64,000 nt of DNA from Strobilurus pachycystidiatus (taxonomy: Eukaryota > Basidiomycota > Agaricomycetes > Agaricales > Physalacriaceae). Location: assembly GCA_019915135.1 (NCBI GenBank), contig JAHLMK010000007.1, positions 1,178,001 to 1,242,000 on the forward strand, read 5' to 3'. The notes below the pieces were generated by a model. The model had not been told where the DNA came from. It saw only the letters and a program-made list of their open reading frames with translations, and searched no databases. Both the position numbers and the translations under genes were made by a program. How positions within the stretch are numbered: the first letter of the stretch is position 1; every line of letters begins with the position of its first letter. This document shows, in pieces, positions 27,080 to 37,538 of this stretch.

Positions 27080-28370
27080 TCTCGATCAAGACGCGTGCCT
27101 TTTTTCCCCTAGGATACTCACGAACATGATGATTGATTGGGTGCAGTACGTATCACTTATCGCGTGTCTCCAAGGAAAGAGATCACAGAGTGTTGCATTC
27201 AAGCTGGTGCTGTTGGACCTGGATTGTACTGTAACTATGCCGCCATTTTGGAAGGGAAAGGGATCAAGTTCACGACGGGGATAGCTGCAACCACAGTGGC
27301 ACAGGTGATAGTCACCTTCACGGCCGTTGTCGAATTGTCTGAGACCCAAACGTAGAGAATGACCTGGAAGAGCATGCACCACATCCCGATTACGAGAGAA
27401 AACAACCCTACGAGCGGGCAGCATGATTAGAATAAACCACATAAAGACTGACACTGACACAGGACGACTCACAATGCCATACCAGCAACTGCCACGACTC
27501 ATCGAGACCATAACGGCATAAGATTTTGAAGTTGTCCAAACGAATAGTTCCGTTCACGTTTGGCAAATCTCCTCTGCAATGACGGGCCGACGCCGCAAAT
27601 TGCAGATGCGCGATGCGGTCAATCAATATGAGGGATGTCATCGTCGCACTGATGTTGAATATGATTGCCCCGAAGGAAGCGATGTACAGGCAGCTTCGAA
27701 AGCTCTCTGGTCGGTTTTTGAATGAATCGGAGTCGTCGTTGATGACAGACAAAAGTGAGCTCGACACTGCCGCTAAAAGACTTGACTGTAAAGTGGTTTG
27801 TCACGATTCGACGGGTAAGAGAATGCACTGACAACAACAGCTGCGCTCTGGGATACGGTCTGCCATCCTGCACGGACGGATTCCACGACAGGTGGTAGGG
27901 CATCTGTCCATCCGTGAGCAAAACGGGATTCCGGTCGATCCAATATCAATCGCACATTCCAAATTAACGTCAGCTGGATGGTGGGGCATCTGTCCTTCGT
28001 GAGCAAACGGGATCCCAGTCACTGTTCGAATATCAATCGCAGGTCCTATGTCACCTTCAGTTAAAGGTCGCGGAAATCGTGGACGGGCGAATGCCAGGCT
28101 GATCTGTGCGCTTCCGAGCTTTATATGTGGACATGTGGCGTGGCGGTCTTGTCAAGGGCATCCGAGACGGCTGTCAGCTCTAGGATTCATGTGCCTGCAA
28201 GGATATACAGTAAGATAGCACGCCCCATGCACGCCCCGACCGGTGTCGGCGACATGATTGATCAAGTGCGATCCACCGCAGGCAGCATTTGTACGTGTAC
28301 AATGGTACAGCCAATAACGATTAGCGATATGACCTGGGGGGTGCTATAAAAAAGGGAGAATCGCTGTTGC
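27080..28370. repeat. Segmental duplication, unit A
   Basis: This block is repeated in the same orientation at about 28890-29955. Matching stretches include the whole orphan gene, its 5' flank (CGGTCTGCCATCC, ACGGATTCCACGACAGGTGG), and an outer edge near 28340-28364 (GGTGCT...GGGAGAATCGC). Inside unit A the stretch GGCATCTGTCC...GTGAGCAAA...CGGGAT occurs twice (near 27898-27935 and 27984-28015), a smaller local tandem copy absent from unit B. Confidence 0.75.
27235..27866 (-). CDS. Three-TM orphan membrane protein, copy A
   Basis: Not recognised as any named family. Three exons are inferred: MADRIPERSCC from the ATG at 27866, then AVSSSLLSVINDDSDSF, ESFRSCLYIASFGAIIF with a first TM segment, ILCRYGLDESWQLLVWH, and after a short intron WLFSLVIGMWCMLFQVILYV and VKVTITCATVVAAIPVV as further TM segments. 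The stop is at 27235-27237 after PSKMAA. The splice from CC to AVSS uses GTCAGT and TTTTAG and is mirrored exactly in copy B, which supports the model. Around 175 residues. Both the exons and the upstream DNA are duplicated at 28898-29534. Similar short multi-TM orphan genes are, to my knowledge, common in Agaricomycetes; function unknown. Confidence 0.6.
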
Positions 28371-28897
28371 TTCTACTTAGGAGTGTAAGCGGAGGCTTAC
28401 ACTAGGCTTACTCGGACGCGTTATGTACTACATACTTACGCTACTTTGTCTCTTACCAGCTCTTACCATCACCTCGTACTTGCCGCACCACATCTTCTTC
28501 TTCAGATTCCGTTATCGAGTACGTGCCTTGTGCTTGGTGTGATCTCTGAGCCTTTCCTTCTTCTCTCTTCTCCGTTTCCCTTTGTGTTGTTGGCTCCCAC
28601 TTGAAACCCGTCTTTCAAGGACACTCAAGGACATGACGGTTGAGTTTTCAGAAAGCTACAAGTGCAGTGGGGGCTCCTGTCGCCCACTGCCACCGCCGGT
28701 GCTTGGCTTTGCTTTGCGGCACCTTTGGCCCCTGTAGACACGCTCTTCAAAGTTCAGATCAGTCTTCTGCTTGATTTGTCTGCAATGTCTCCCAAGCAAG
28801 CTGCTCGGCCCACTCCGCTAGTATGGTGTTGATATTGTGTGTTCAAAATAGATAGATAGATGACAAATTGTTGAATATAGAATGATGAAGCCTCCGT
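28371..28897. mobile_element. LTR-like fragment between the duplicated units
   Basis: Sequence without counterpart in unit B. It starts just after a TATAAAAAA (28345-28353) and contains a perfect hairpin, GTGTAAGC GGAG GCTTACAC at 28383-28402. A pyrimidine-rich stretch to about 28600 looks like the R/U5 part of a long terminal repeat. No gag or pol frame and no second LTR is present, so if it is a retroelement it is a solo or broken LTR. Low confidence. Confidence 0.3.
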
Positions 28898-29955
28898 TCA
28901 AGAACTTGATCCAGTGTCCCTCTGGGTCAAGCTGAAAGGGATCAGCTTCACAACGGGGATTGCTGCAACCACAGTGGCACAGGTCATGGTCACCTTCACG
29001 GCCGTCGTCGAATGTGATGAGGCCCAAACGTAGAGGATGACCTGGAAGAGCATGCACCACATCCCAATGGCAACAGAGAACAACCCTATGAGTGAGCCGG
29101 ATGGTCAGACCAAACCATTTGAGGACTGTCACTGACACACGACTCACAATGCCATACCAGCAACTGCCACGACTGGTCGAGACCATACCGGCATAAAATC
29201 TTGAAATTGTCCAAGAAAAGGTGTCCGTCTGTTGGCACATCTCTGCGACCCGATGCCGCGAGTTGCAGATGTGAGATCCGGTCAATCAGCATGAGGGATG
29301 TCATCGTCGCACTGATGTTGAATATGATTGCCCCAAAGGAGGCGATGTACAGGCAGCTTCGAAAGCTCTCTGGTCGGGTTTGAAATGAATCGGAGTCGTC
29401 GTTGATGACAGACAAGAGTGTGCTCGACACCGCCGCTAGAAGACTTGACTACGAAGGGGGTTCACAAAGTTTGACTCGACGGGGAAGAAAATGCACTGAC
29501 AACAACAGCTGCGCTCTGGAATACGGTCTGCCATCCCATACGGACGGATTCCACGACAGGTGGTAGGGCATCTGTCCATCCGTGAGCAAACGGGATTCCA
29601 GTCAATTCAGTATCGATCGCACAAATTATGTTACTTCCAGGTCGAAATCGCGGAGCTCTTGGACTGGGCAAGTGTCTGGTGGTTATGAGAGGCTCAAGTT
29701 TCTCATGGGAGAGATCAGCTCCAGGAAATGGATATGGGCCGCTTCCGGGCCGTGAATATGAATGTGTGGCGTCCCCGAGCTCATCCTGAACGGCTATCAG
29801 CCCTCAAAGATACACAAGACTACAAGGCTAGCACGCACCGAGCCTGGTGTCGTCGACATGACGAATCAAGTGTGATCAGAAAGAGGTAGGCGTATGCAAG
29901 AACGGTCAGCGCTGGGACCTAGGAGGTGCTTTTACGGGGGAGAATCGCCTGTCAG
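28890..29955. repeat. Segmental duplication, unit B
   Basis: Direct copy of the block at 27080-28370 (see that entry), with the same gene order and orientation. Nucleotide similarity is high over the gene and its first 150 bp upstream and falls off beyond about 29650. Patches such as GTGTGGCGT and GTCGACATGA...ATCAAGTG near 29765-29880 still align with 28135-28270. Confidence 0.75.
28898..29534 (-). CDS. Three-TM orphan membrane protein, copy B
   Basis: The tandem partner of the gene at 27235-27866. The start ATG at 29534 gives MADRIPERSCC, spliced to AVSSTLLSVINDDSDSF, then ESFRSCLYIASFGAIIF, ILCRYGLDQSWQLLVWH and, after an intron, WLFSVAIGMWCMLFQVILYV and TMTCATVVAAIPVVKLIP. The C-terminus differs from copy A: a frame continuing through FSLTQRDTGSSS to a stop at 28898, so the tail has been re-invented. 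The middle loop is also shorter (GRRDVPTDGH against a longer segment in A). Reading frames and splice sites are intact in both copies, suggesting both may be expressed. Function unknown. Confidence 0.6.
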
Positions 29956-30252
29956 GATATTTATCGATGGCCAGACGGCGCTTAGGGAAATGAAAGCCAT
30001 TGACAGCAGTCTCGAGGATGCGATACTTGCGGTCACATTGAGATGTCAATTTTGCGCTAACATGCTACAGTCGCGTGTCAACACGGATCAATGTAATTGC
30101 TAGTACGACCGTTGCGTTCGAGAAACTATCGAAGGTGGAGTCAGTAAGATATTTGCAAAAGCTTTACAGGAACTGTAACATCACCAAGTCATTCATGGCC
30201 CCACATAGGTATATGCTATCCAACACTTATGGTATATGTACAAGCGCACCGA
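29956..30252. other. Short gap before the F-box gene, no gene seen
   Basis: Sequence between the outer edge of duplication unit B and the stop codon of the F-box gene. It contains no supported coding frame. Confidence 0.4.
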
Positions 30253-31796
30253 CTACGCAGGAAACGTGTCGTCATCCTCACACTCGAAAGCCACGTTGGG
30301 GGGCCAAGGATCAAAGTAGTCAAAGTCTTCCAGTTGGATTGACTGCCGTAAATCGTTGAGTTTATCGATTGAGCGATTCCGAAGACACTGCCGACTGCGT
30401 CTGTCCAGCGCTAGGACTTGGAGTGGGGCACGACCACGCTGCCTCATTGCGACGGAGTCCAATACAAGATTACAATGCATGATGCGCATCTCCCTGATCG
30501 TCAGCATCTTCATCCGGTGCCAGAATGGATATATGGTGTCGTCCCCCTCGAGCAAGTTGCCCTCCAAGCCGCCGACGATAAGCAGAGGCGGGACGACAGA
30601 AAGATCACAATTGAGGTGCACCAAGTTGGGAAACGCGAAAATGGTGTGGTCGAGTTCGTTGCTGGGGAAAGTACAATGCGAGAGAGTAAGCGTATGAACT
30701 GCGGGGAACTGAAAGGGCTCTAGACGAGGGACCATCTGGAGAAAGAGAGTTTCTATCCTGGCCAAAGGGAGTTGTGCAAGAAGTAGATAAACACAATTTT
30801 CATCCTCGTCCGGCACTCCACTGATACGAAGATGACGGAGGTGAGGCAGATTAACTGGAACTTGCTGCAGAAGAGGAGGTGGCTCTGGAATGATGGTGAT
30901 TTGCGCGAGGGTGAGACTGTTAAGGAGTGGGGTTGCCTGTATGACGGCGCGAAATTGCGGGAGAGACATCTCGGCCATTCTCTCTCCGTCGATGTGAAGG
31001 ACGGTGACGTTGTCTAGCGGTGGCTGTAGCGGACCTGCTACCCCCGAGAGCCGCACAACTTTCAGTACCGGGGCGCCTGTGGTGAAAATGGTGGGAAGTG
31101 CCGATTGGAACTGTGTGCGTTGGTGTGGATGATGTTGATAATAACCGATATTGACTGAAAGACGCTCAAGATTTGGCATATGAGCGGAGTGCAGCTTCTG
31201 TATAGCGCTCTCAATAGGAATCAAGTTATTGGTGACTGAGATGGAGAGCTCGTGGCACCGCGAAAGACTGTCGCCACACACGTCGAAGATGTTTGTCCAG
31301 GTGTATGTCCCTGTTACCTGGAGGCGAATGCTGAGAGTGACTTGGCCTGAGCGCGCAAGATACAAGGTGAGGAGGGACATCTTCCTCTTGAATGTGATGT
31401 CGCCTGTCTTCGCTGGGAGGATGATGTGAATGTGATTCCAGAGAAAGGGTGTGTTCGTCGATATCTCGCGCCAGACGCTGGAAACTTGCGAGACGGTGAT
31501 CTCGAGTGGGACTCGCCTGCCACTGTCCTCGCTGCGGCACAGGAGAAATATGGAGGCAATGATCTCATAAGGCAGGGCAGAGATGGGCGCATTCTCGTTG
31601 AGAAGCTGTCTGTGGTGGGCCCTTGTTGCGTGAAGTTCCAAGTCGACCTCGTGGGCTTCCTCCAAGAGCCGCCGCTTCTTGTCCTCCAGCAGCTTGACAC
31701 GCTCAGCGGTGACAGTGAGAAGGGTGTCGCGTGCTAAATGTCACTGAAAATGAGATGGTTGGTAAGAAATTCTCAAGATAACGACTCACATTCCAT
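30253..31796 (-). CDS. F-box protein with leucine-rich C-terminal region
   Basis: A typical Agaricomycete F-box protein, presumed substrate receptor of an SCF ubiquitin ligase. The model begins with ATG at 31794-31796, a tiny exon coding ME, then an intron ending TTTAG and a second exon RDTLLTVTAERVKLLEDKKRRL (heptad-like). The F-box ISALPYEIIASIFLLC follows, then VSQVSSVWREI and WNHIHI. The remaining ~350 residues carry repeated leucine-rich stretches (LERLSVNIG, LNSLTLAQI, LRHLRISGV, VHTLTLSHC). The second exon is a single long open frame to the stop at 30253. The exon-1 model is inferred from frame logic. Its target is unknown; this family is greatly expanded in mushrooms. Confidence 0.82.
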
Positions 31797-32165
31797 TCCC
31801 GTTACCTGTTCTAAGACATCGTCCACTGTAGTAAACTAGCACCTGTCAAGGCCGTCGTGGTCGAGAGCAAGCCAGAGAAATGGGGCGGTCAAACGGGCCG
31901 GCATCGTTCTCACGCTACCCACCGCGCTCAGTACGCGACGCAATTGTCGGATTTTTGAGAAGTACGCGTTTTCTCGCTCGCACAAAGGGGAAACCCTTCA
32001 TAGCGTATTTGGGAGGGAGTAGATTATATGAGAAATTGATTGAGATAGGAAATCGAAACTCTTCTGACATTCGGTATAGATGCATCGTAGTAACGTATAT
32101 ATACTCAAGTAGAGTCATTCTAACAAGGCGACCTGAAAGCGTAGAGCCGCAGCGTAGAAAAGACA
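31797..32165. other. Intergenic, no gene seen
   Basis: 369 bp of upstream region of the F-box gene and 3' flank of the gene at 32166-34196. Nothing further supported. Confidence 0.4.
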
Positions 32166-34196
32166 TCAGTCTGCGAGCAACTGTACGACTCGTTTCCCTT
32201 GCACCTCCCGGATCTCTGATGCCAAGGTAGACAGTGGTAAGGTCGTCTGAGTCTGGCCAGGAGATATGAACCGGCCCTTCTTGCGAAGATTCTCGCGCTT
32301 GTCGGCAGATGCCATGCTACAAGCATTCCAGAGAACCATGTTCAAGGTAGAGTTCGCTGACACTTTATCTGTTCGAATGTGTTAACATCAGCATGGAAGA
32401 GAGATCATAGCATGACGGGCGTACAGGTCTCGTCTGCAAGTCCTTGTCGCTTGACCAGAAGGTCAATGTTAGGCGCTGCCTGAGCTTGTCCCGCGGCCTG
32501 GCACAAGGACATGAGAAACAAATCGAACAAGTTGACTATTTGACGTACTGCTTTGAACCTGCTATTCCAGGCTTTGTAGCGTTTCTGATCGTCAACTTGG
32601 GCCTTCTGTAAAAGGCCGGCCTCCAATTTATCTGTGATCTACGGCGCTTCAGGTCTCGAGACATTTTTTGTTACGGAAGCAGTCGCTTACTGCATAGTCA
32701 GTGAAAGTGGTCTCTACTGTCTGCGAGGCCGCAAGAATAGCAGCGTCGACATCGGGTGATTCCAGAGCTTCCAAGCTAGTCGGCGCGCGAGGCAACTGAG
32801 ATGCCTTCTCCAAGGCGGTTTTGACCGCATCGACGGCCCTAACAAAGTTGAGAGAATGGCGAATAGGACCAAACATTGAACAGACTTTTGAACAGGCTCC
32901 AGGGCCGGCTGTGGTTCAGTCGTCGCGTGGAACTCAACCAGAGTCCGTAGGTGCTTGACCAAGACCAAAGACTGCAGATAATACGGGGGGCGAATGGCCG
33001 CAGGCAGTTTCCTGAGTTCGAGTAGATTTGGACTATCGAGTCGGACAACTTCTTGCTGGAAGCATAATGAGCCATGGTCGCTCATAGATCAGAAAAAGTA
33101 AAGCATACCAGAATGAGTCTGGTCAATTCTTCCCATTTCGTGGTTCGTTCGCTCTCATAGCCCGGCGAAGTTGGAGTGGAAGTAAGATGTCGGACCAGTA
33201 ATTTCGCAAAACTGTGCCACATGTCAACAGGTTGCGATGATGAGTTGACCACACTCACCTGACAACTTCGGCGAGAACTGTGCGAGATGACAAGTGGCGC
33301 TTGGTACCCTTACTTGTCGTGTTAGCAGTGACTTCGAAGATCCCAATGATCACCAATGCGAATCGAACGTAGTATTCCTTCATGTCCTGTGCACCTAGGT
33401 TAGACCATGCCAAGAGCGGCGGTGGAATGATGTACATACATCGAGCGCGCTCTCCTTCACCCCTGAGTGGATGGTCCCCAAATCAGCTTTGATCTGGAAG
33501 AAAAAGTTCCATCGTTCGGCGGAAAAAAATGAGGGCCGACTGCCAAAGTAAGCGTCGGACTTGGTAAAAAGCTCGTCCAGGAAAGCGCTGTCGTCGTGGC
33601 GCTTCAAATACTTGAATTGCTCGAGTGTATCGCTGGGCGTAGGCGGAGCGCCGACCGTCTACGACGAGATTGACTAAACGATGCTGACGATTCAAGGCGA
33701 TTGAATCCACAAACCTGAGAAAACTCATTTCCAGAAAGCGTTTTCAAGGCAGTATATACAACTTTGCGATTTGAAACCCAGGTCGATCCGGCGTCAAACC
33801 ATTCTTGGATGAGATAGACCCCCTGCAAGGTTTGAAGACAAGCAGACTCTGAGATGCCGGCGAGCTGGAGAAGAAGCCTGAGTACGTATTAGAGACATTG
33901 ACAGGTGTTTGTAATGCAAAAGAGGCGTACTCTTCGAGAGGGTCGATCAAGACAGTGTAATGATTAAAGCTATCCCAACCATCTTCTGTGAGAGATCGAA
34001 GAATGGATGCATTGATGGTATTGCAAACATCGCGAGACAGTGTAAGAGATGTACACAGAGCGTGGGTGTTCCTGCGGACACTGGACGAGGACAAGTTGGT
34101 GGCAAGGTATTTCATGAGCCACGTAATCATGTCTGTCGCGGCATACGGAGGTGTATTGAACTGGAGTAGGCGATCCTGAAGTGAAGGTTCGGCCAT
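32166..34196 (-). CDS. Uncharacterised conserved helical protein
   Basis: Not recognised. A multi-exon gene whose ATG at 34196 gives MAEPSLQDRLLQFNTPPYAA, followed by MITWLMKYLATNLSSSSVRR, NTINASILRSLTEDGWDSF and VLIDPLEEY. Later exons give VYLIQEWFDAGSTWVSNRKV, AERWNFFFQIKADLG, YVRFALVIIGIFEVTA, VVRLDSPNLLELRKLP, LVLVKHLRTLVEF and LFLMSLCQAAGQAQAA, ending KRVVQLLAD at 32166. The composition is almost entirely predicted alpha helix, without TM segments or catalytic motifs. That would fit an ARM/HEAT-like scaffold, but this is inference. Several introns of about 50-60 nt were needed, and exon edges are approximate. Confidence 0.62.
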
Positions 34197-34953
34197 TGCA
34201 AAAGTGGGAAGTGGGTCGTTTCTGGAGGGGTCAACGAAGAGAAACGAGATACATATACATGATGCTAAAGCGGCTGATAGCTGTGAGCTGTGGCGCTTAT
34301 TGTGAACGATATCGATACCGGTACAAGGTCATTTCCGAGATGGTACAGTCATTCGACGTAGGACAGCGGGAGTAGCGGGGTACGATTTGTGAGCCTTCAC
34401 GTTGTCACCGTGCGCAGTAGGTCGGGGGGTCGCGTTGTGGTGAACTTGAAACATCGGATAGGTCCTTACGACTTGATTTGGCAAGATTGGTACAGGCGAA
34501 GTTTGGTGTCAATTTTGGATGCAGACGAGTGAAGACGGCAAGCCCCGAACGAACACAACGGCGATCAATCAGGCGCGTGGCCAACACGCGCCGGGATGAC
34601 AAGTACCGAGTACCTACTGCCTTGTTCGTTCGTTCATGAACGACGTACAGTGTCCAGAGGGTTCTGTTTCAAGGGGATCCTTTCATTTTTCTCCATTGTA
34701 GCTCATGGTTGCAGCTCAATCTCCCGTCACTGCATACATGCGCCATGCAACGTTTTCTCTGACACCTTGTACAGCTGACCAGAAATTTTCTGGTACTGAT
34801 AGCAAGATTAGCGCCCGAATGGCAGGATGAATGCTGCTTTCATTTTCTTGCTGGCTCGTACCCGACAGCCCACGGCCCTACGCCATATCTTGCGCTGAAT
34901 CTGTTCTTGGGACATAGTACCTGGGCTCGTATATCCATTGTCGATCCCGCCAG
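34197..34953. promoter_or_regulatory. Divergent upstream region of two uncharacterised genes
   Basis: 757 bp between outward-facing starts at 34196 and 34954. A perfect 8-bp inverted repeat ACCAGAAA-T-TTTCTGGT lies at 34778-34794, and GTTCATGAAC occurs near 34633. No open frame of interest is present. Confidence 0.4.
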
Positions 34954-37373
34954 ATGAATTCAGGTGGGGTTATAGGGGGATTCGTCTCGGCTCAAGTCTT
35001 CCGTCAGAACGTCTGCGGAGTTAGACGAGAGTTCTTTTTCGAGGCTGTCGAGCTCGTACAACTATGTCGCAGACTGTTCGAGGAAAACGACTTCAGGACT
35101 TTATCCAAAATAGGCCCCGTATACGAGTAAGTCGAATCGCAGACTTGTTCAACATTTGCTGATGAGTGACTGTGGAGGTCTTTTAAATTAGCCCAAAAGG
35201 CTCTTGAACTTGCTTTACAACATAAGACAGTGGCCCGCGCAGAAGATACTGAGAGGACATTCCGTGGGTTAATGGAGACACTCGAACGACTGAAAACCGA
35301 CAGTCTCGAACCAGAACGTGTCAAAAAGGAGGTGTGTTCGACTCCTTGTAACATGCTTCACCGCTGATTCGAGAGCAAGCTCCACAAGTTCAGTGATACT
35401 CTCGCTGAGATTCGCAAAAAAGAGCGTGACAAGAGAAAACGTTTTAATAATGTGTGGAAACAAGCCAAGGTTCGAAACCTTTGCCTAGCAACGACCTTAC
35501 TCTCACCACAACTTGAATAGGGTCGGGAGACTCAGAAGCCGAGCACGAAGAAGCAGCTCGTCGAGGTTCGAATGTACTCTTCCGTGTATCCGCCTTTTCC
35601 AGGGGGATTACTACTCCAGCATCGGGAAGGTCCGTGTCTACACCCAAGGATACTGTATGTCACTCATTACATTTCAAGTTCCGGGATGCACACTCGAAGA
35701 CTCCCTTGATCATGTCCTACTACAGTTCGTGATGGCGGGTTGTACGACACTGGCTCTCAATCCACGCTTTTACGAGCGGGAAGAGTTGGAGAATTGGCTC
35801 AAATACAACACTAGTCAGTCATTGCTCGCACCCATGTTATTTTCTGAGATTCTTGGCGACATCAAGAGTCGAATGAAGTCGACGACGTTGATTCTCTCGT
35901 GTATCGTTGATCGGATGGAATATCCCCACCTCTTGCTAAAAAATGTACCGTATGGATTTCGTGCTTTTGGAAACGTGTGGCGCATACATAACAACAGTGA
36001 TCAATTCGCTCTGAAAGGTGCGTTTGTGGTTTCACCCGATTGCCTGTGCTCATCCGATCGTCATATACTTTGAAGCTGTTACCGGGCAACTGACCCGGGG
36101 AAAGGACTACGAAGATTGCCCCGACGATACCAACTCGCCTTCGATACCGCGTAAGGGTGCCAGTGGCTGGTTGAACCTCTTGAGTCAGGTCTCCGAGAGC
36201 CAGAATAAGTGGCATGAATCTCATTCTCCAATCGTATGCACTCGACACGTTACCACTTTCCTTCGATTGATGTTTGATGTGCAGAGATATACGTATCAGA
36301 ACGCAACAAATGATAGCATGCTTACGCTTGTTACGCAGGTATTACACTCCCTGGGGATTTCACGCTGTCGACTGACACAATCCTACTTAGAGCGACTTCG
36401 TGCCCGGGCCACAAGTCGCGATGCCATCGGCGGTAAAGGGGTTATGCTCTTCTCTTTGTAATGCTGAAGTTTGTCGCTCACAGATACACATGCCGACACC
36501 TGTTCCATTCTCTCCCAGCCACGAAACACTAGTCAGCTCTTACCAGGCTCCTCGACCACCGGAGGGTCCTTCTTCTCCAAGCCCGCACGAGTCGCAGAAG
36601 ATCAAGAGGCCTGCAGTAGGTTGATTGTGTATTGCCCAGAAAGACTACCTCAATGCCTTCCAGGCCACTCCAGCTCTTCAAGAAATCAAGAAGTCTGACC
36701 TCAGGCTGCCTCCACGGCAGGCTGTTTTTCACAGCGAGGTAATGGTAATTGCAAGTTCAATGTTTGGAGTCGCATGTATATCTCCCCTAGGTGTCCCACA
36801 ACCCGCATGCTGGTAGCAGCTCTGCATCTGAAGCAGCAGGCACCGCAACAATGCCGTCAAATACTACAGCAACTTCAAGCACAATTGTAAGTGCCATCAT
36901 TGACATTATGTGGACTCATGTCATGCGATATAGGACGCGTCGGTGAAACAGACCGAACGCGAGCACCCTGAGAACAAGCCTAGCTCTCAAGCGCAGCCAT
37001 TCTCCGTGCCTGTGGGTATTGTTGCCTGTCATCTTCATGGTCACCCAGACTCACCCTCGTTGATTTCCACGACAGCAGCGTGTGGTAGCTCCCCCTGTTC
37101 AGCCAAAGAGAAAGGTGAAGAAGTCGTGGTTTACTCACGTCAAAGAGTTCGTAGGTCTGAGCTGAGATGTACTACACAAATTCAGAAAGTCGTGGTTGCT
37201 GCCTCTAACTGTCTGCCAGTGGGATCTATCGTATCGAATTATCCTTCTGCTCGAGATTTTGCCCGTAAGAATACCTTTAGTGTCGTAGGTCGTAGTCAGC
37301 GGATAGCGCTTGCTCTTTCAAGTCTAATCTGGATCATCGATGTCAACCACCTACCAGTAACTATGGCGCGATG
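34954..37373 (+). CDS. Uncharacterised intron-rich protein with coiled coil and basic tail
   Basis: Not recognised. An intron-rich model starting at ATG 34954 (MNSGGVIGGFVSAQVF) gives a first part with EFFFEAVELVQLCRRLF. After the intron at 35126-35177 comes a charged coiled-coil-like stretch (LAQKALELALQHKTVARAED, DTLAEIRKKERDKRKRFNN). A central part follows with YYSSIGKVRVYTQGY, LEDSLDHVLLQFVMAGCTTL, ILSCIVDRMEYP and YGFRAFGNVWRIHNN, then KGASGWLNLLSQVSE. The last third is Ser/Pro-rich with small exons (VPFSPSHETLVSSYQAPRP) and ends in a basic segment PKRKVKKSWFTHVKEF. Splice sites for about 13 introns are good. The last exon is uncertain: the stop is either about 37295 or 37373. Function unknown; the basic tail could be a nuclear signal. 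Confidence 0.55.
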
Positions 37374-37538
37374 ATCGTCGGGCGTCGGGTTGCACTCCTG
37401 ACCTAATGCAACAAGAAGGTACGATCATCCGAAACACCTGTCACTGTCACTGTCGGCCTGTCCTTCGAGTTCGACTTTGTCTCAACCCTGCCAATACCAT
37501 ACTTCTCTCCACCCCAAAGCGTCAGCTGTCTCTTTACA

